Part shown: one piece after another, positions 1 through 12,393 of the stretch
How the letters are laid out: every line of letters begins with the position of its first letter
How positions within the stretch are numbered: position 1 is the first letter of the stretch
Assembly: GCF_028476545.1 (NCBI RefSeq)
Contig: NW_026732015.1
Span: 184,501-248,500 of the forward strand
DNA from: Physella acuta
Lineage: Eukaryota; Mollusca; Gastropoda; Physidae
DNA: 64,000 bases
Direction: 5' to 3'
Notes under the pieces: generated by a model
Seen by the model: only the letters and a program-made list of their open reading frames with translations
The model's database searches: none
What the model was told of the DNA's origin: nothing
Made by a program: the position numbers and the translations under genes

Positions 1-9
1 AAACTAACC

Positions 10-570
10 TTCACCGACCCTAGTATAGACTCTACACCAACCCCTTCCAAAACATCGTATACCAACATCACTCGGTGAAAACAAAATCCTTCCCACTCTA
101 TTATGGATTCGGCCCCTAACACTTCCAAAACATGCCTGTATCAACTTTGTAACCTGCCTCGGTGAAAACTTCACCGACCCTAGTTGAAACCTACCAACTC
201 CAAAGCATGCATGTAACAACTTTGAACCAAGCCATGGTGAAACCAAAATCCTTCCCACTCTAGTATAGACTCTACCCCAACCAATTCCTAAACATCGCTT
301 TACAAATTTCGAAACCAACCTCGGTGTTAACAAAACTCCCCCGACGCTAGTATGAACTCTACACCTATCAATTCCTAAACATGTATGGTTCGAGTTCAAA
401 ACCAACCTCGGTGAAAACTTCACCGACCCTCGTATAAACTCTACACCTAGTAATTCTTAAACATGTATGGTTCGAGTTCAAAACCAACCTCGGTGAAAAC
501 TTCACCGACCCTCGTATAAACTCTACACCAACCAACAACAAAACATTGCCTCGGTGAAAACCAAAAACCT
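10..570. repeat. Degenerate minisatellite, about 82-bp unit, 7 copies
   Basis: Units begin near 10, 91, 170, 252, 339, 418 and 500. They share a TTCACCGACCCT/TTCCCACTCT start, a central run like ACTCTACACC, and an ACCTCGGTGAAAAC end. The last three copies are most alike. The open frame this leaves on the minus strand is a by-product of the repeat. Confidence 0.85.
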
Positions 571-1423
571 ATGATACTGTCCGTATACCTGTTAGTGAAA
601 AGCACGGGATCCAACCGGGGGAAAAAACCAATACAGTGGTAACAGATGTTCCCACACTTAACGCTGGCTTCGCCGAAAGCCACTTAATGTACGTCGTTAA
701 TTACCATACCCCCCGGTGGGATCGCTTCGCGAACCCACATAAATCATCATGACCCGTCAAATCGAGCGGGGAAACTCGGTGAAGCATAACAAAATTTAAT
801 TAGGTGTGATGGGCCAGCGGCTGCGATCAATACATTCCCATTAAAACGGGCAGCGGTGAGAAAACTTCGCGGGCGGGTCGATACGTAACAGATGTGGCTG
901 ATCGTTATCTTTAATGGATGTTCTATGTTTGTATACTTTAGCGTTGTGCTGGAGACTTTAACCTGTTTTTTGTACACGGTCGTTGTGTTGGAGAATATAA
1001 AAATTAAAATGAATTTCAAACAAATTAAACAAAAAAGTAAACAATCAAATTAAACAATTTAAATCAAACAAATAATCAAATTACGTAATATTAATTAATT
1101 ATAATTTTAAAAACTCATTAAAACTAATTTTAAAAAATTCGTTAAAATTACGTCACAAGATCAATAAAAAATTACACAATATAAACAAAGTAATTAAATT
1201 AAATTCAAACTAATTAAAAATTACAAAATATAAACAAAGTAATTAAATTCATTAAAATAAAAAAAAAATAATCAAATTACGTAATAAAAACTCATTAAAA
1301 TTACGTAACTGGGTCAAAATAAAAAATTAAACTAATTAAAAAACTCATTAAAATTACGTAACTAGGTCACCTGCGGTGATTACGTCACAAGGTCACCGGT
1401 GGTGACCTACTGACCTACTCCCC
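571..1423. other. No gene seen: GC-richer patch, then AT-rich degenerate repeat
   Basis: 571-1000 is comparatively GC-rich, with no coding or repeat family that I recognise. 1020-1420 is A/T-rich and repeats variants of TTAAAATTACGTAACTAGGTCA, ending in GGTCACCGGTGGTGACC, a local palindrome. Confidence 0.5.
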
Positions 1424-1720
1424 ATCCGCATCCCTGCGCATCCTCCCCATCCCCATCCGCATCCCCATCCCCATCCGCATCCCCCATCCGGAGTATTTTA
1501 CTATATCTCATTGCGCCAGGTTGCGGCAAGCTGCGCCTGCGCATCCCCATCCCGAGTATTTTACTATATCTCATTGCGCCAGGCTGCGGCAGGCTGCGCC
1601 TGCGCATCCGAGTATTTTGCTATATAGCCTTTGCGCCAGGCTGCGGCAGGCTGCGCCTGCGCATCCGAGTATTTTGCTATATATCCTTTGCGCATCCTGG
1701 GTGCGCCTGCGCCTGCGGAT
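1424..1720. repeat. GC-rich compound minisatellite (short CCCATCCGCAT units, then 57-bp x4)
   Basis: 1424-1490 repeats CCCATCCGCAT/CCCCATC units. From 1491 a unit of 56-63 bp starting GAGTATTTT and containing GCGCCAGGCTGCGGCAGGC recurs at 1491, 1554, 1610 and 1667. The block is far more GC-rich than its surroundings. The ORFs across it are by-products. Confidence 0.85.
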
Positions 1721-1949
1721 AATAATCAAAAGGGACCTAATATACTACTCTTACGTGCCCTAAACAACTTGTAACAGTGAACTCCAGTGGGCGACATTGA
1801 TAAAGAAATTAACATTACCACTTATTTTATTTATCTAATCTTTCTGGCCCCCTCCCCCACGCTGAATAACGTATGCCGCCCGCCCTACCCCCCCCCCCCC
1901 CCCCCCACCGAACGAATTACGTGTAAATAGAAGTGTATACTTTTACCAG

Positions 1950-3400
1950 TGTCACCCTCCAGAGAATTTAATCCGCTAAGACCTTTCTTTTATATTATTT
2001 AGTTTTACAATTATATAATCTACTTTGAGTTGTCTGTGGTGCAATCACCAGAAATTTTCCAATAATTCACCAATAATTTCGATTGGTTGATTTGTACTTT
2101 TGTCGACTTCCTACCCAATAGTCTTAAGACTTTGAGGGTGACCTCCCATGATTTTGGGATGGCATAAATACCAGGAATGTTTGACTCTCCAGGCAGTTGA
2201 CCAGACATACCTGGAGAGAATGCCATGTACGACGCCATATTGTATTTCATAAGTTAAGCAGCATTTTACCCTTATTACCTATGATTTATTTATTATTATG
2301 GGCCTTAACTTAGTTTCGTATAGGCTGTGTTGATTGCCTAAGTGCCATATCCTGTGTTATTAGTTACCTTGTGTTTTTTTCTTCAACTCGTAAGTTGGGT
2401 TTTGCTTTATTTGTATATAGAATATAGAATATATTTTATATAGAATCTAGAGTTTGTTTGGACCTGTACACATTTTAAAAGGTTGTAAATGGATTAAAAG
2501 TGTTATTAGTTACAGGAGTTCTTCGTGTTTTTCCCCTAGTCGTTAGTTTCGTGTTTCCGTAGAGTTTTTGTGGCTGGTACTCTTTTAGTTTCGTAGGTCA
2601 TCTGTTTATAACCATCCAAAAGAATTCGGTACATGCATTAGCTTTACCAGTGGTAGAGATGCGCCGTAACAAGTGGTCGCCGGTCCGAGCTTTATTTGTA
2701 GTACAGGTTTGATGTTGTGACACTACATTAATATCTAGAGTTAGTTTTCTCCCCGTTCAGAGGCCATTGTAAACCGCCTAGGGCTAGTCGTTTTGTTATT
2801 TAGGTCAGGAGGCCAGCTACGTACCCTGTGTAGGGCGAGTTCATAGCAGATCCTTGTTGTGTGTTAATCAAGAGTTCTCTTTTCCTGAAACTGTGCAGTT
2901 GGATATAAAATGGAGTCGTTTTTATTGAAACCTTCAGTATAAGAATTGGAGATATTAGCTAGGAAATATTTAATTGGTGTTGTGAAGGAGTTGAAATTAG
3001 AATACTCCTTTATTCTAACGTAACGAGTTTTGAAAGACAAGATTATTATGTACTTCATTAATGAAGGAGTGTTTGACGAGAATCTTTTAGCAGATGTCCT
3101 AACTCGTGAAGTGAAATCTGTAGATAGGGAGTTGGAAGCTAAAACTGCTTTAGAGAAGGTCTTAAAAGAAAAAGAGTTAGAAGCAAAGATAGCTTTAGAT
3201 AAGAGGAGGTTAGAATTTGAGTTCAGTAGGGTTATTGATAGTGTGAGGTCTGAGTTAGGACCTGCACAGTTATCAGTTGCTCAGGTAATTGCCAAATTCG
3301 GTAAGCTGGTCCCGAAGTTTAACGAGGTTGATTTGGTCGATTTTTTCAATTCCTTTGTAAATTTAGCAAAGTCATGTGAGTGGCCCTAAAATGCTGTCAC
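1950..3400 (+). mobile_element. Fossil LTR retrotransposon piece, Metaviridae (Ty3/gypsy)-like: LTR-like stretch plus gag fragment
   Basis: The 119-residue frame at 3030-3389 looks like the N-terminal part of a gypsy-type gag. It has a helical start, a charged coiled-coil rich in E/K/L, and the motif LVPKFNEVDLVDFFNSF followed by a terminal WP, typical of the start of the capsid region. Upstream, 1950-2670 begins TGT and ends ACA and could be its 5' LTR; it is followed within 2 bp by TGGTCGCCGGTCC, a possible primer-binding site. No second LTR, protease or polymerase region is visible. The element is old and broken. The LTR limits are inference; the gag similarity is from recognised motifs. 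Confidence 0.55.
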
Positions 3401-6400
3401 AATGTTAAATACGCTCTAGAAATGTTAATTATAAAAGCAGTTTAGGCACATCATGTATTGCATTCTTTTGTGTGGTCCCTTTTTCCGCTCTTCCTGATTC
3501 GGCTTTCTGTTTTGTTTATGTAATGATTTTCAAACGAAAAATTATAGCTCCGACCATCGCCACCCTCTCTATAGCCAGCTTAGACTATTTTCTGCTTTAT
3601 GCTCCATGTGATGTCACGTTTCGTTTTCGTTTAACTATGAAAGTATTTATTTTGCTTGTGTTTTCTCTTTAGCGTTCTTGTCAAATACATAGATACACAG
3701 ACAGATAGATACATACACAGACAGCGAAACTATTAGTATAGATATAGACGACTCCATTTAAATACTTTCCTAACCCAAAAACAAAATCTTTCATGCTTAA
3801 TATATTTAAATGCCTTTAAGCTATGAAAATATATTTTCAGAACAAAATATACGTCCATAAAAGCATGATTAAGATGTTATATATTTCATGTAATTACGGC
3901 TTCGACATCCTGTTTTGTTAAAATCTTCTTTTACAAAGTACATGTGTGAAGGGGGAGGATAGAGATTAATAATGAGCAGGTATATTCAATTAAATATAAT
4001 ATCATCGCAAAAAAGCGGATTGACTTTAACTACATTAAATATGTGTGTAGGATGAACTTGTCTCGTAAGACAGGAAAAAACTTTTAGGTCTGAAATAAGT
4101 ATGTTTAATTTTGGTATACAAATTGTGGGCAGCAAATGTGACTGAATTAGTAATACCGATTTGATTTTCCCATTTCCACATTTTCCATATGCCATCCAAT
4201 CAAAGTTTCTTCTTAACATTTTAAAACCGTGAAGTTAACACTTGATGAAGATACAGTCTTTTTTTTTGTCGATGGCCAATTTTCACCCTTTGTTATCAGT
4301 ACATAATTGACGCAAGCGAAAGGCTAAAACGTTCCAGCTCTGCACCCCTCTTCCCATGACGATTTACCCCACGCACCCTCCCCACTCCCCTCCTCTCCGC
4401 TCCCCCCCCCCTCACAATTATAAGTCCATAAGGGAGGAGTAGTGGAGAGGGGTGAAACGTTTTTTTTTAGTTGGCGAGTCCGAAACTCACTCATTCGGAA
4501 CGTTAAATCCATTTCCTCCCCCGACCCACATCCCATTGAGTTTTCCAGAATATGATCATCCCCACTTCCCTTCCAGCCAGGTATAGGTTCTTCAAAAAAT
4601 CAGAAAGCTTTTTATATTAGCATAAAAATAAACATCACCAAAAATTAAATTAGAACTGACTTTAATTAAAGTTAGAAAATTAGTTTCCTAGACTGAACAT
4701 TAACAATCGAACAACGGTTTATAAAGTTAAGATAGAACAGCTTCAATCCTCTTTTTCCCGCAAATAAACCATTTCTGAATTCTATACAAACAATCTATAT
4801 CTTAAAACCTAACCCTTAGCCCCTACCCGAAGAGAAACATGAAAGAAACTCTGCACACGAAATAGTATTAATTTTTTTAATCAACCGAAGAAATGAGCAA
4901 CGGGTAAATTTAATTTATTTTTATAGCCAATTGTACGGGGATCGATACCCCGCTGCTCAACCATGTTATAACTTAGTGAGAGGGTTTCACTTGATTCGAT
5001 TCCATACCACTATATTACGTTGCACTACCATGTAGAGGGGTTGTATTCAAGACCGGCTTCATGCACTTGCTCACCGAGACAATACACGTGACGACCAATC
5101 AATGAGATGAACGCAGGTTTCGTGTTCTTAGATTTATTATCATACTTGACTAACGTACATCTTTCCGCCACGACTATCAAGAGAAGACTGCCCCACACAC
5201 ACTCCCCAGCAACCAGTCTCTACACAAAATCGTCACTGTCGCACTATACGCGTCATAATTCCATGCGTTCAACATACCTTTCGCACCAACATTCACTCGC
5301 ACCGATCTACACTTAGAACATGCATCATAACAAAAATCAAATAATGAACCGTTACGCCAATCACATCAGTATTGTTTGATCGGATAGCACTAGTTGCAGC
5401 TATACGGATTAATTTCTAAAGAAGATTAATTTTGACGATTAGTCCTGAGCCGTAAATACTGCTACAATTGTTTTTTGACGTTTCAATAGTTTAAGACAAA
5501 GTTATGAACCATGCCGGTCTACTTAAATATAAAAATGCAATTGCCGACGAGCCTAACACGGGAACACTGTGTCTCTATCTTTAGCTATTTTTTATAGAAT
5601 CATCCAATCAGGTCAGCCGCCTAGATCTCCACAGCTATAGCAATATTAACAGAAAGTGATATTTCAACGCCAAGTGTAGAAAAAGGTACAGACAATAGTT
5701 CAAGTAAAGACTAGCAGTCAGACACCAACGAGATCCGAACCTACCATTCCACACGGCACCTACTCGCCTTCCGTGCATCAAGTCAGACGTGTAACCTCTT
5801 CAGCCAATCAGCCCTACAAAAATAAAGCTTTCATGGTCGACCAATGTCGTAGCTTTTTGCAGGTAGACGCGGGGTGTCTTTGACCCTTGACCCGAAAGGT
5901 CAGACCTCTAGCTTTCATAAACACAACAAGGACCATTATTCGACCACACAAACGACACACATAAATGCCGGGACGAATTATTTTTATTTTCGTCTCATTT
6001 AAAAGCTACTATTCAATGATTGGCAGAGCAAAATCAAATAATTTCAGTCGGGTTTTGCGTGGATTATTGATATTTCATGAGATTTCATTAGAAGTTAGAA
6101 AATTTCATGAAAATTCCAGGAGGTTTTTTATGTTTTTTTAAGATTTTATGAGTTTTCTAAGACCTCCTGGAATTTCAGCAGGCCGCACGAACCCCGCATG
6201 TTGAAATTCTGCGCTATAACCTGATTCTTAAAGAAATAATAAATAATGTAGCAACGACTAAAATGTGTCACCTGTCTGTGAATGTATGTGTATGAAGGCG
6301 GGGAGAGTGGGTGGAATACAGGGTTGGGTATTTCATTTATTGGGGGGTGGGGTGTGGCGTAACTTTTTTATTTCCTATGAACCCAGTATGCTTTCAAAAA

Positions 6401-7491
6401 TAAAAATAAAATTCTTTAGATGATATTTTTCTCATAGCATAACAACCTGCTTGATGAAAGAAAATTAAATTTCGCAGATTGTGACAGGGATTAGGATATG
6501 GCTAGAATGGAAGGGGGTTACTGTTGAGCGATTATCAAGTCGAATTCAAACCACTTTTGATTGATAGTATAACGAGTCATAAATTTATATCATTGAAGGG
6601 TTAATAGTATAACCAAGAAACGCAATTATCATTTTGTTTACATGCCATTTCTATAAGCTTTCAGTGTGTGTGAGTGTGCATTGAGCAATTCATGGATTGC
6701 ATGTGCGGACATTTTTTCGATTAATGATTTCAGAGTGTTATACACGAAAGTAGTAAATCTGGCGGCTTTGTTCTTTTAACACAATGCAACATATTTTTAT
6801 ATGAGTTCATGCAATCATAATAGTCTGTAGGAAGATGTTTATATTAAGCATGATTGATTTTAATTAAGTTAGGCCCTATGTTTTGCTAAGCTTTTTAAAT
6901 AAATATTTTCTAAACCAACCCTAGATGGTAACAAAAAAGTTTAAGCCCGTCTGAGAAATCCCTTAGGGAAGGTAGATTTGTCCAGATGCCGTATTTCTTA
7001 CATAAGCATTATACTTTAAAAAAAAACAAAGACTACGGTTTTCACTTTGTAAACTAGGGGGGAACCTTTCCTAAGTAATATTTTTTAAATTAAATGTATT
7101 TTTTATTTTCATCAAAAACAGAAAATGGCGAAACATAACATTCGATTAAGTAAGAATGTTGTTATAAATATAGGTATGTATTATTATTAAATTAAAGAAA
7201 TTAATTTTAAAAGTTAATGTAATATAATTTTTGAGTTATACTATAGACGAAGCCTCTGTAGATCCAATTACTTGCGAATAATAGTTTGCGAATACTCCTT
7301 CAACGTTTCTCTAATTTTAAATTACTGCTTTAACTTTAGTGGTCTACATAACAGCCAATTAAACTGTAATATATGTCTGTATACATTTTACTGACCTTTT
7401 TGATTCATATGCTATCATTAAAGGTTAATCTGAATCTGAATTCATATTTTTATAGGCATTCTATATAAAGTAATAAAAACAAAATACTGAC
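3401..7491. other. No gene recognised
   Basis: This is AT-rich non-coding sequence, probably intronic or downstream of the EGF-repeat gene. It has short pyrimidine-rich runs (4320-4420, 6300-6360), a small hairpin CGGGG-ATCGATA-CCCCG near 4936, and a GC-richer stretch at 5700-5960 that resembles a dispersed repeat without a family I can name. No ORF here shows domain motifs. Confidence 0.5.
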
Positions 7492-7620
7492 CGACACATT
7501 TGGTTCGGTCTGTTGGACTAATATTGTAGCCATCTCCACAGTAGCAACTAAAGCCTCCAGGTGAATTTGTACAGTTTTGTTCACACACAGGTTCAGCACT
7601 AGTGTAACATTCGTTGATGT
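7492..7620 (-). CDS. cbEGF-domain exon 1 of 4 (lowest coordinate) of an extracellular EGF-repeat protein
   Basis: This 129-bp phase-1 exon is bounded on the minus strand by an acceptor (TTGTATTAG) at its upper end and a donor (GTCAGT) at its lower end. It encodes one complete calcium-binding EGF module. The first residue (D) is completed by the preceding exon, then INEC, CEQNC, CTNSPGGFSCYCGDGY, and a last Cys before G. Six cysteines follow the usual EGF spacing. The D-I-N-E start and the N within the CTNSPGGF region suit calcium binding and hydroxylation. Symmetric phase-1 exons of one domain each are typical of fibrillin, fibulin and related matrix or receptor proteins, so the protein is probably secreted or extracellular. 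The full protein cannot be named from these exons. Confidence 0.9.
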
Positions 7621-7714
7621 CTAATACAAATTTAATGCGTTTAAATTTTAAAAATTAAATGTAAAAAATACATGTTCTAAATTTTTTCGTTTAAAAATTT
7701 AAATCGGTTTATCC

Positions 7715-8137
<423 letters not shown>

Positions 8138-8355
8138 GCTATACTGTGAGCACGTTTGTGCCTACGTTAGTATTAAGGGACACCCTACAATAATGACATA
8201 GTAGGGTAATTTATCCTGGGTTGATTGACAGAAGGGGGGAGGCGTTGATTAGGTGGGGTTTATGTATTACTACTTAAGTATTCTTACCCAATAACAGAAC
8301 ATTGTTATTGTGTTTTGCAATTAAATCAGTGATTTAACCAGAGAAAAATAAATAC

Positions 8356-8484
8356 CTTCACACGTGTTGGGGTATGTGCTGCTTATATTATATCCTGGAT
8401 TGCAGGAACATGAGTAGCTTCCAATAGTGTTGGTACAATTCTGCTCAAAAATAGGATGATTGGAGTCTGCGCATTCATCTATGT
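8356..8484 (-). CDS. cbEGF-domain exon 2 of 4
   Basis: This 129-bp phase-1 exon lies 735 bp from the previous one. The acceptor side reads CATTTCAG and the donor side GTATTTAT. It encodes (D)IDEC, FEQNC, CTNTIGSYSCSCNPGY and a terminal C-E-G. All signature elements of a calcium-binding EGF module are present: acidic start, aromatic Y between cysteines 4 and 5 (SYSC), and six cysteines except that the second is replaced by the F of PIFEQNC. The missing second cysteine would leave its partner unpaired, which is unusual for a functional module. Length and phase match the neighbouring exons, so it probably arose by exon duplication in the same gene. Confidence 0.85.
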
Positions 8485-8499
8485 CTGAAATGTTATTTG

Positions 8500-10340
8500 T
8501 GTATGGATATTTTTAAAAAACATTTAAATAAAACGTTTTTTTGGTCATTTTTAGTTATACAGTTCGAAGCCGTATGATGAAAAGTAATGTAATAAAAGTA
8601 CATAAACAAATTAAATATTTCAAATGAATAAATTATATTATATTTTATATTATTTGCTAGTTTTAATAATTTTATCATCAAGATCTGAGGTTCTTTTGAA
8701 CTATGTTACCTTGTATTGTAATGTAAAATTGTTAATGTTAAAAGTTGATGTTATATAGTTTACAATGGAAAGCATATTAAGCCATGCCGTATACTAATTG
8801 TGTTTAGAGTTAACTGCATTTCTATTGATTATACAACTGATGACGGTCGCATTTAGCACCCCTAAACTTTTCTTTATATTCTTTTATAACAGTAAGGGAC
8901 TTTAAAAATAAATCGGGCTTAAAAATATGTAGGTTCTGAAATCATAAATTGTATCTATTCATTTAACGGAGCGATGGGACACTTTATTTTACACTCTTTA
9001 CCAAGAAGCTTCCATTCGCTGTCTACAGCTGAAAAATTCCTTTGAAAATTTAGCTCTCTCGGGATGTAGAAATTAATTATGGGCTGGTCAAAGCTACCAT
9101 TTTATCGGATAAAATTCCGTAATTTAGAAAACAGCCTAGCCAATCTTATGTGGAGTATCTCTTCGAGAAAGAAAACGTTTTCTCTGGTTGGTTCCATTCA
9201 GAAAATGTCAGGATTTTGAACAGCTCAAATCTCTGGTCTTGAGAGAGGAATTCCTAAATTCCCTACCCAAAGAAATAACTTTATCAAAGTAACATAAAGG
9301 TTACTTAAAGTATATAAAGCATAAAACATAAAATTAATCAAAGTATATCAAGAACAAATCATCAAATTTAATTAAAGTATATCAAGTATAAAACGTCAAG
9401 CTTAGGTAAGGTATATAAGTTATAAAAGATCGAGATTGGTTAAATAATATAAATTACAAAGCAATATCCCATATTTTTTTTTACAAATGATTTATATAAT
9501 AGTGATCTATGATCTACCCATAACATAAACACAGCATAGAACATTTTTTTTGCATGTTCAAATAAATAAGCGTGCAATATAGGGACGAAGAAGACGAAAC
9601 AGGTTGGCAAGGTCTATCTTTCGTCACTTTTTTTATCATTGTCCCGTTCCGCTTGTCACACATCTTAAACATATTACACAAACAAACTTGTGATTCAATC
9701 TAAGCTAAATGCGTTAATTTATATTCAATTGATACTTTACTAATAGTTTGTTTGGCCTACTTTAAAATTAAATTCATAAAAAAGCTAGCCCACAGTAAGC
9801 TAATACGCGCATTTTCTTGAATAACTAACGTATATTGCTAATACACCAATCGTAATTGACACAAATAATAATAATTCATAAAAAAAACTTAAATGGATCA
9901 GTATGATTAACCATATGCATTAGTAATTATTTTGAATTTTAATAACATTTCCTCAATCTCAATTTAATCTTAGTAAAATATACATTTAAACTGACCTTAT
10001 CGCTACAGAAATAATCAAGTTGTAACGTATTGTAACATTAACCCAACTTAATTTGTATAATGAAATATTTCTAAAATTCTATTCATGATAAACAAAGTAA
10101 TAATATAATAATAATTGAAAGCAGTTAGGCTAAAAAGAAAGTATTAAACATTACAAATTTTAACACAACCCGATTTATTTTTATTGCGCCATTTTAAATT
10201 ATAGCATTATAACAAAACTATGTATACCTTCAGTCCTATTTTACATTAAAAAGTTGGCAAAATTGGGCCATAAGTAGTGACAAAATAAGTTGTAATTAAT
10301 GAAAAATTTCATAAAAAACAAAACGTTTTAATAACAAGCT
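8500..10340. other. AT-rich sequence; no gene seen
   Basis: Probably intronic. 9290-9450 holds a degenerate repeat of a unit like AAAGTATATCAAGTATAAAACATC (20-30 bp), similar in style to the repeats at 57.3-57.5 and 60.6-60.8 kb. The rest is AT-rich and featureless. Confidence 0.5.
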
Positions 10341-10344
10341 TTTA

Positions 10345-10690
10345 TATAATAACTAGGCATGCTGCCCAGCTTCGCTTAGGCTTTCGAGAACATTGAGAAT
10401 TTGAATGCTTAATTAATTCGCCCGAGGGTCGGTCTACGACCTCAGTAGTTATGAAGAGGTTCCTCCATGGACATTTTTTTTCGATTTATAGCTCATATAA
10501 GGCGCCGGTCAGTCGAGGTCAGTTTCGACCCCATCATCGTAGACTTTTCGGCCAACCGTCCCCGTGTTCTGTCGCCCCAAGGCAAGGTCCTGCCAAATTT
10601 GAAACGCCTGCGGCGCCGGGAAGTGCCCTATAGGACACTTGACAACTTTGCTTTATATATTATAGAGATTAGCAAATTGCATAGATAAAC
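10345..10690 (+). repeat. Dispersed repeat, possibly the end of a non-LTR element
   Basis: The stretch starts AACTAGGCATGCTGCCCAGCTTCGCTT, a phrase common at the edge of dispersed invertebrate repeats. It then has a GC-rich body (10420-10625) inside AT-rich DNA. The two overlapping short frames at 10451-10688 look like remnants rather than host genes. The class assignment is uncertain. Confidence 0.4.
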
Positions 10691-10734
10691 AAAGATTTCA
10701 ATAAAGTAATTAAGGCCTGAAATACTTTAGTATA

Positions 10735-11280
10735 GAAATGTATTATTTGAATAGATTCTAGATCTAGGTAGGGTCTACATCTGTGTAAGTCTAGTTTTTC
10801 GGTAGATCTATATAATTATAGAATATCTAGATTTAGAATCCTAATTGAATTTTTTTTTAATTTAGCCCGAACAAAATTGTATTGTATAAATTTTATAGCG
10901 TACGTAGATCTAAATAATATTTGAATGAAATAGTTCATTTATTTTTATTCTAAACTCGGAAAATGAAGTCATCAGTTTCGTGCTCTTTTTTTAGTGTAAA
11001 CAATAAGCGACGTCATTTTTAAATCCGTTCTTGTCCCAAAATTAAACACTTTTCCGGTTGCATAATTAAAATTGTTTTTCTACATTCGAATATGCCTTTA
11101 TTTTTTATTTTTCTTCTTTAAATAAAATTGTGGTTGTACATTTAAAACATCTAATATATTATTTTCAACAAAAGTCCGTATAAAGGTATCCATATATCGC
11201 TGCCGATTCTGACGTGATGTCCGGCGAAAATATTTTGCGGACAGAGAGAGAGAGAGAAGAGCGCACATGACCTTTATATA
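10735..11280 (+). repeat. Dispersed repeat family A, copy 1
   Basis: GAATGAAATAGTTCATTT through GCATAATTAAAATTG, CTACATTCGAATATG and a terminal GCGGACAGAGAGAGAG run aligns in the same order with 16140-16640, and in part, inverted, with 27600-27760. The copies look roughly 25-30% diverged by eye. No coding capacity is seen. The end in a GA-rich run may mark one border. Confidence 0.6.
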
Positions 11281-11288
11281 TTAGGATG

Positions 11289-11458
11289 CACTAAAAAGTA
11301 GAAAATAAATTATACACTACTATTTAAATTACTATAAAGTAAAGCATGGGACACTATAGTATCCATGGATACCTTTATCTATATTTAGGAAGAGACCCAC
11401 GCTTTTTTAAAATAGTAATTTAATTAATATTGTATATATTTTTTTCTACTTTTTAGTG
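11289..11458. mobile_element. Fold-back MITE, 170 bp
   Basis: Terminal inverted repeats read CACTAAAAAGTAGAAAA at the left and its complement TTTTCTACTTTTTAGTG at the right. Partial pairing continues inward (AAATTACTAT against ATAGTAATTT). The same CTAAAAAGTAGAAAATA core occurs at 17527, 17590 and in the palindrome at 36365-36677. No target duplication is evident. Confidence 0.7.
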
Positions 11459-11459
11459 T

Positions 11460-12393
11460 ATTATTACATAAAAGCTATTTAGTAAAATGTTTTTAATGAA
11501 AGGTTTTAAAGTAGCCTACTATGCATGTTTTATTTACAATAGAGTTACATGACTAGAAACCATTGCGCACCTAATGAACGTGATGACGCTATATTGAACG
11601 TGATGACACGTGTATAATAACGCGGAATTGTTTGATGAGACAGCTTATTTATGTGGACAAAATTTTAAATAGTTCTTAAAAAATTAATCAGGCGATCAAT
11701 TAAGTCAAATTTTATGCCATGTTGCACTGTCTTCATGTCTTGACCCACGTACCAACTACGAACCGTATCTGTCAGAAAAGCCTGCACAATTTTGCTCGGT
11801 CATTTCGATGTAGATAGATAGACTGACGACAGACTGACGATTGACGGCAAAGGAAGTAAGTTAAATAAAAGCTTGTAAAAATACAGCTTTGTTGGGTTTT
11901 AAATACAAATAAAATAAAATAAAAACCAGATTTGATAATTATGACAGCTTTTAAAATTAAGAAAATATATAATTCTATTATATCCTCAGTCCTAGAATCT
12001 TTAAAAAGGTTTCATTAATGCTTTACAAATCCTATATTCTTAGACATGTGACCTTGTTTTTAAAAACTGAGTTGTTTAAATGTAAATAATGCTTGCGATT
12101 GGATCAGATTTATCGGGGCACGGGTATATCTAAACTACTTGTCTATTTTCGTCAGCTTTTCCACCTCGGGCACCAACATGAAAGTAAATAATGTGTGCAT
12201 AATAGACTTTAAAAAAATGTTTCCAAATGGTTGTTGCCAGAAAGCATATTTTTAAACCCAAATTGATAATATATTGAGAGAGCGTAATGTATATGCCGAT
12301 TTTAGGAAACCATGATGTTTTGCTGCGATAGCCTTTTGCCTAAAGTCGTACTAACTGAAGAAATATATCGCTCGTTGCATTAACAGGAGCAAT
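11460..12393. other. No gene seen
   Basis: AT-rich, probably intronic sequence between EGF exons 2 and 3. I see no repeat family or coding signal. Confidence 0.45.

Noticed and set aside
747-1019. 90-residue minus-strand frame
   Set aside because: No domain, composition bias or splice support; lies between repeats.
4893-4961. tRNA-like stretch: GAGCAAC...GCTGCTC ends with a CGGGG-ATCGATA-CCCCG arm and CCA
   Set aside because: The T-arm-like hairpin and near-closing acceptor stem are suggestive, but no D arm or anticodon arm forms and the loop lacks TTC; probably chance or a very decayed relic.
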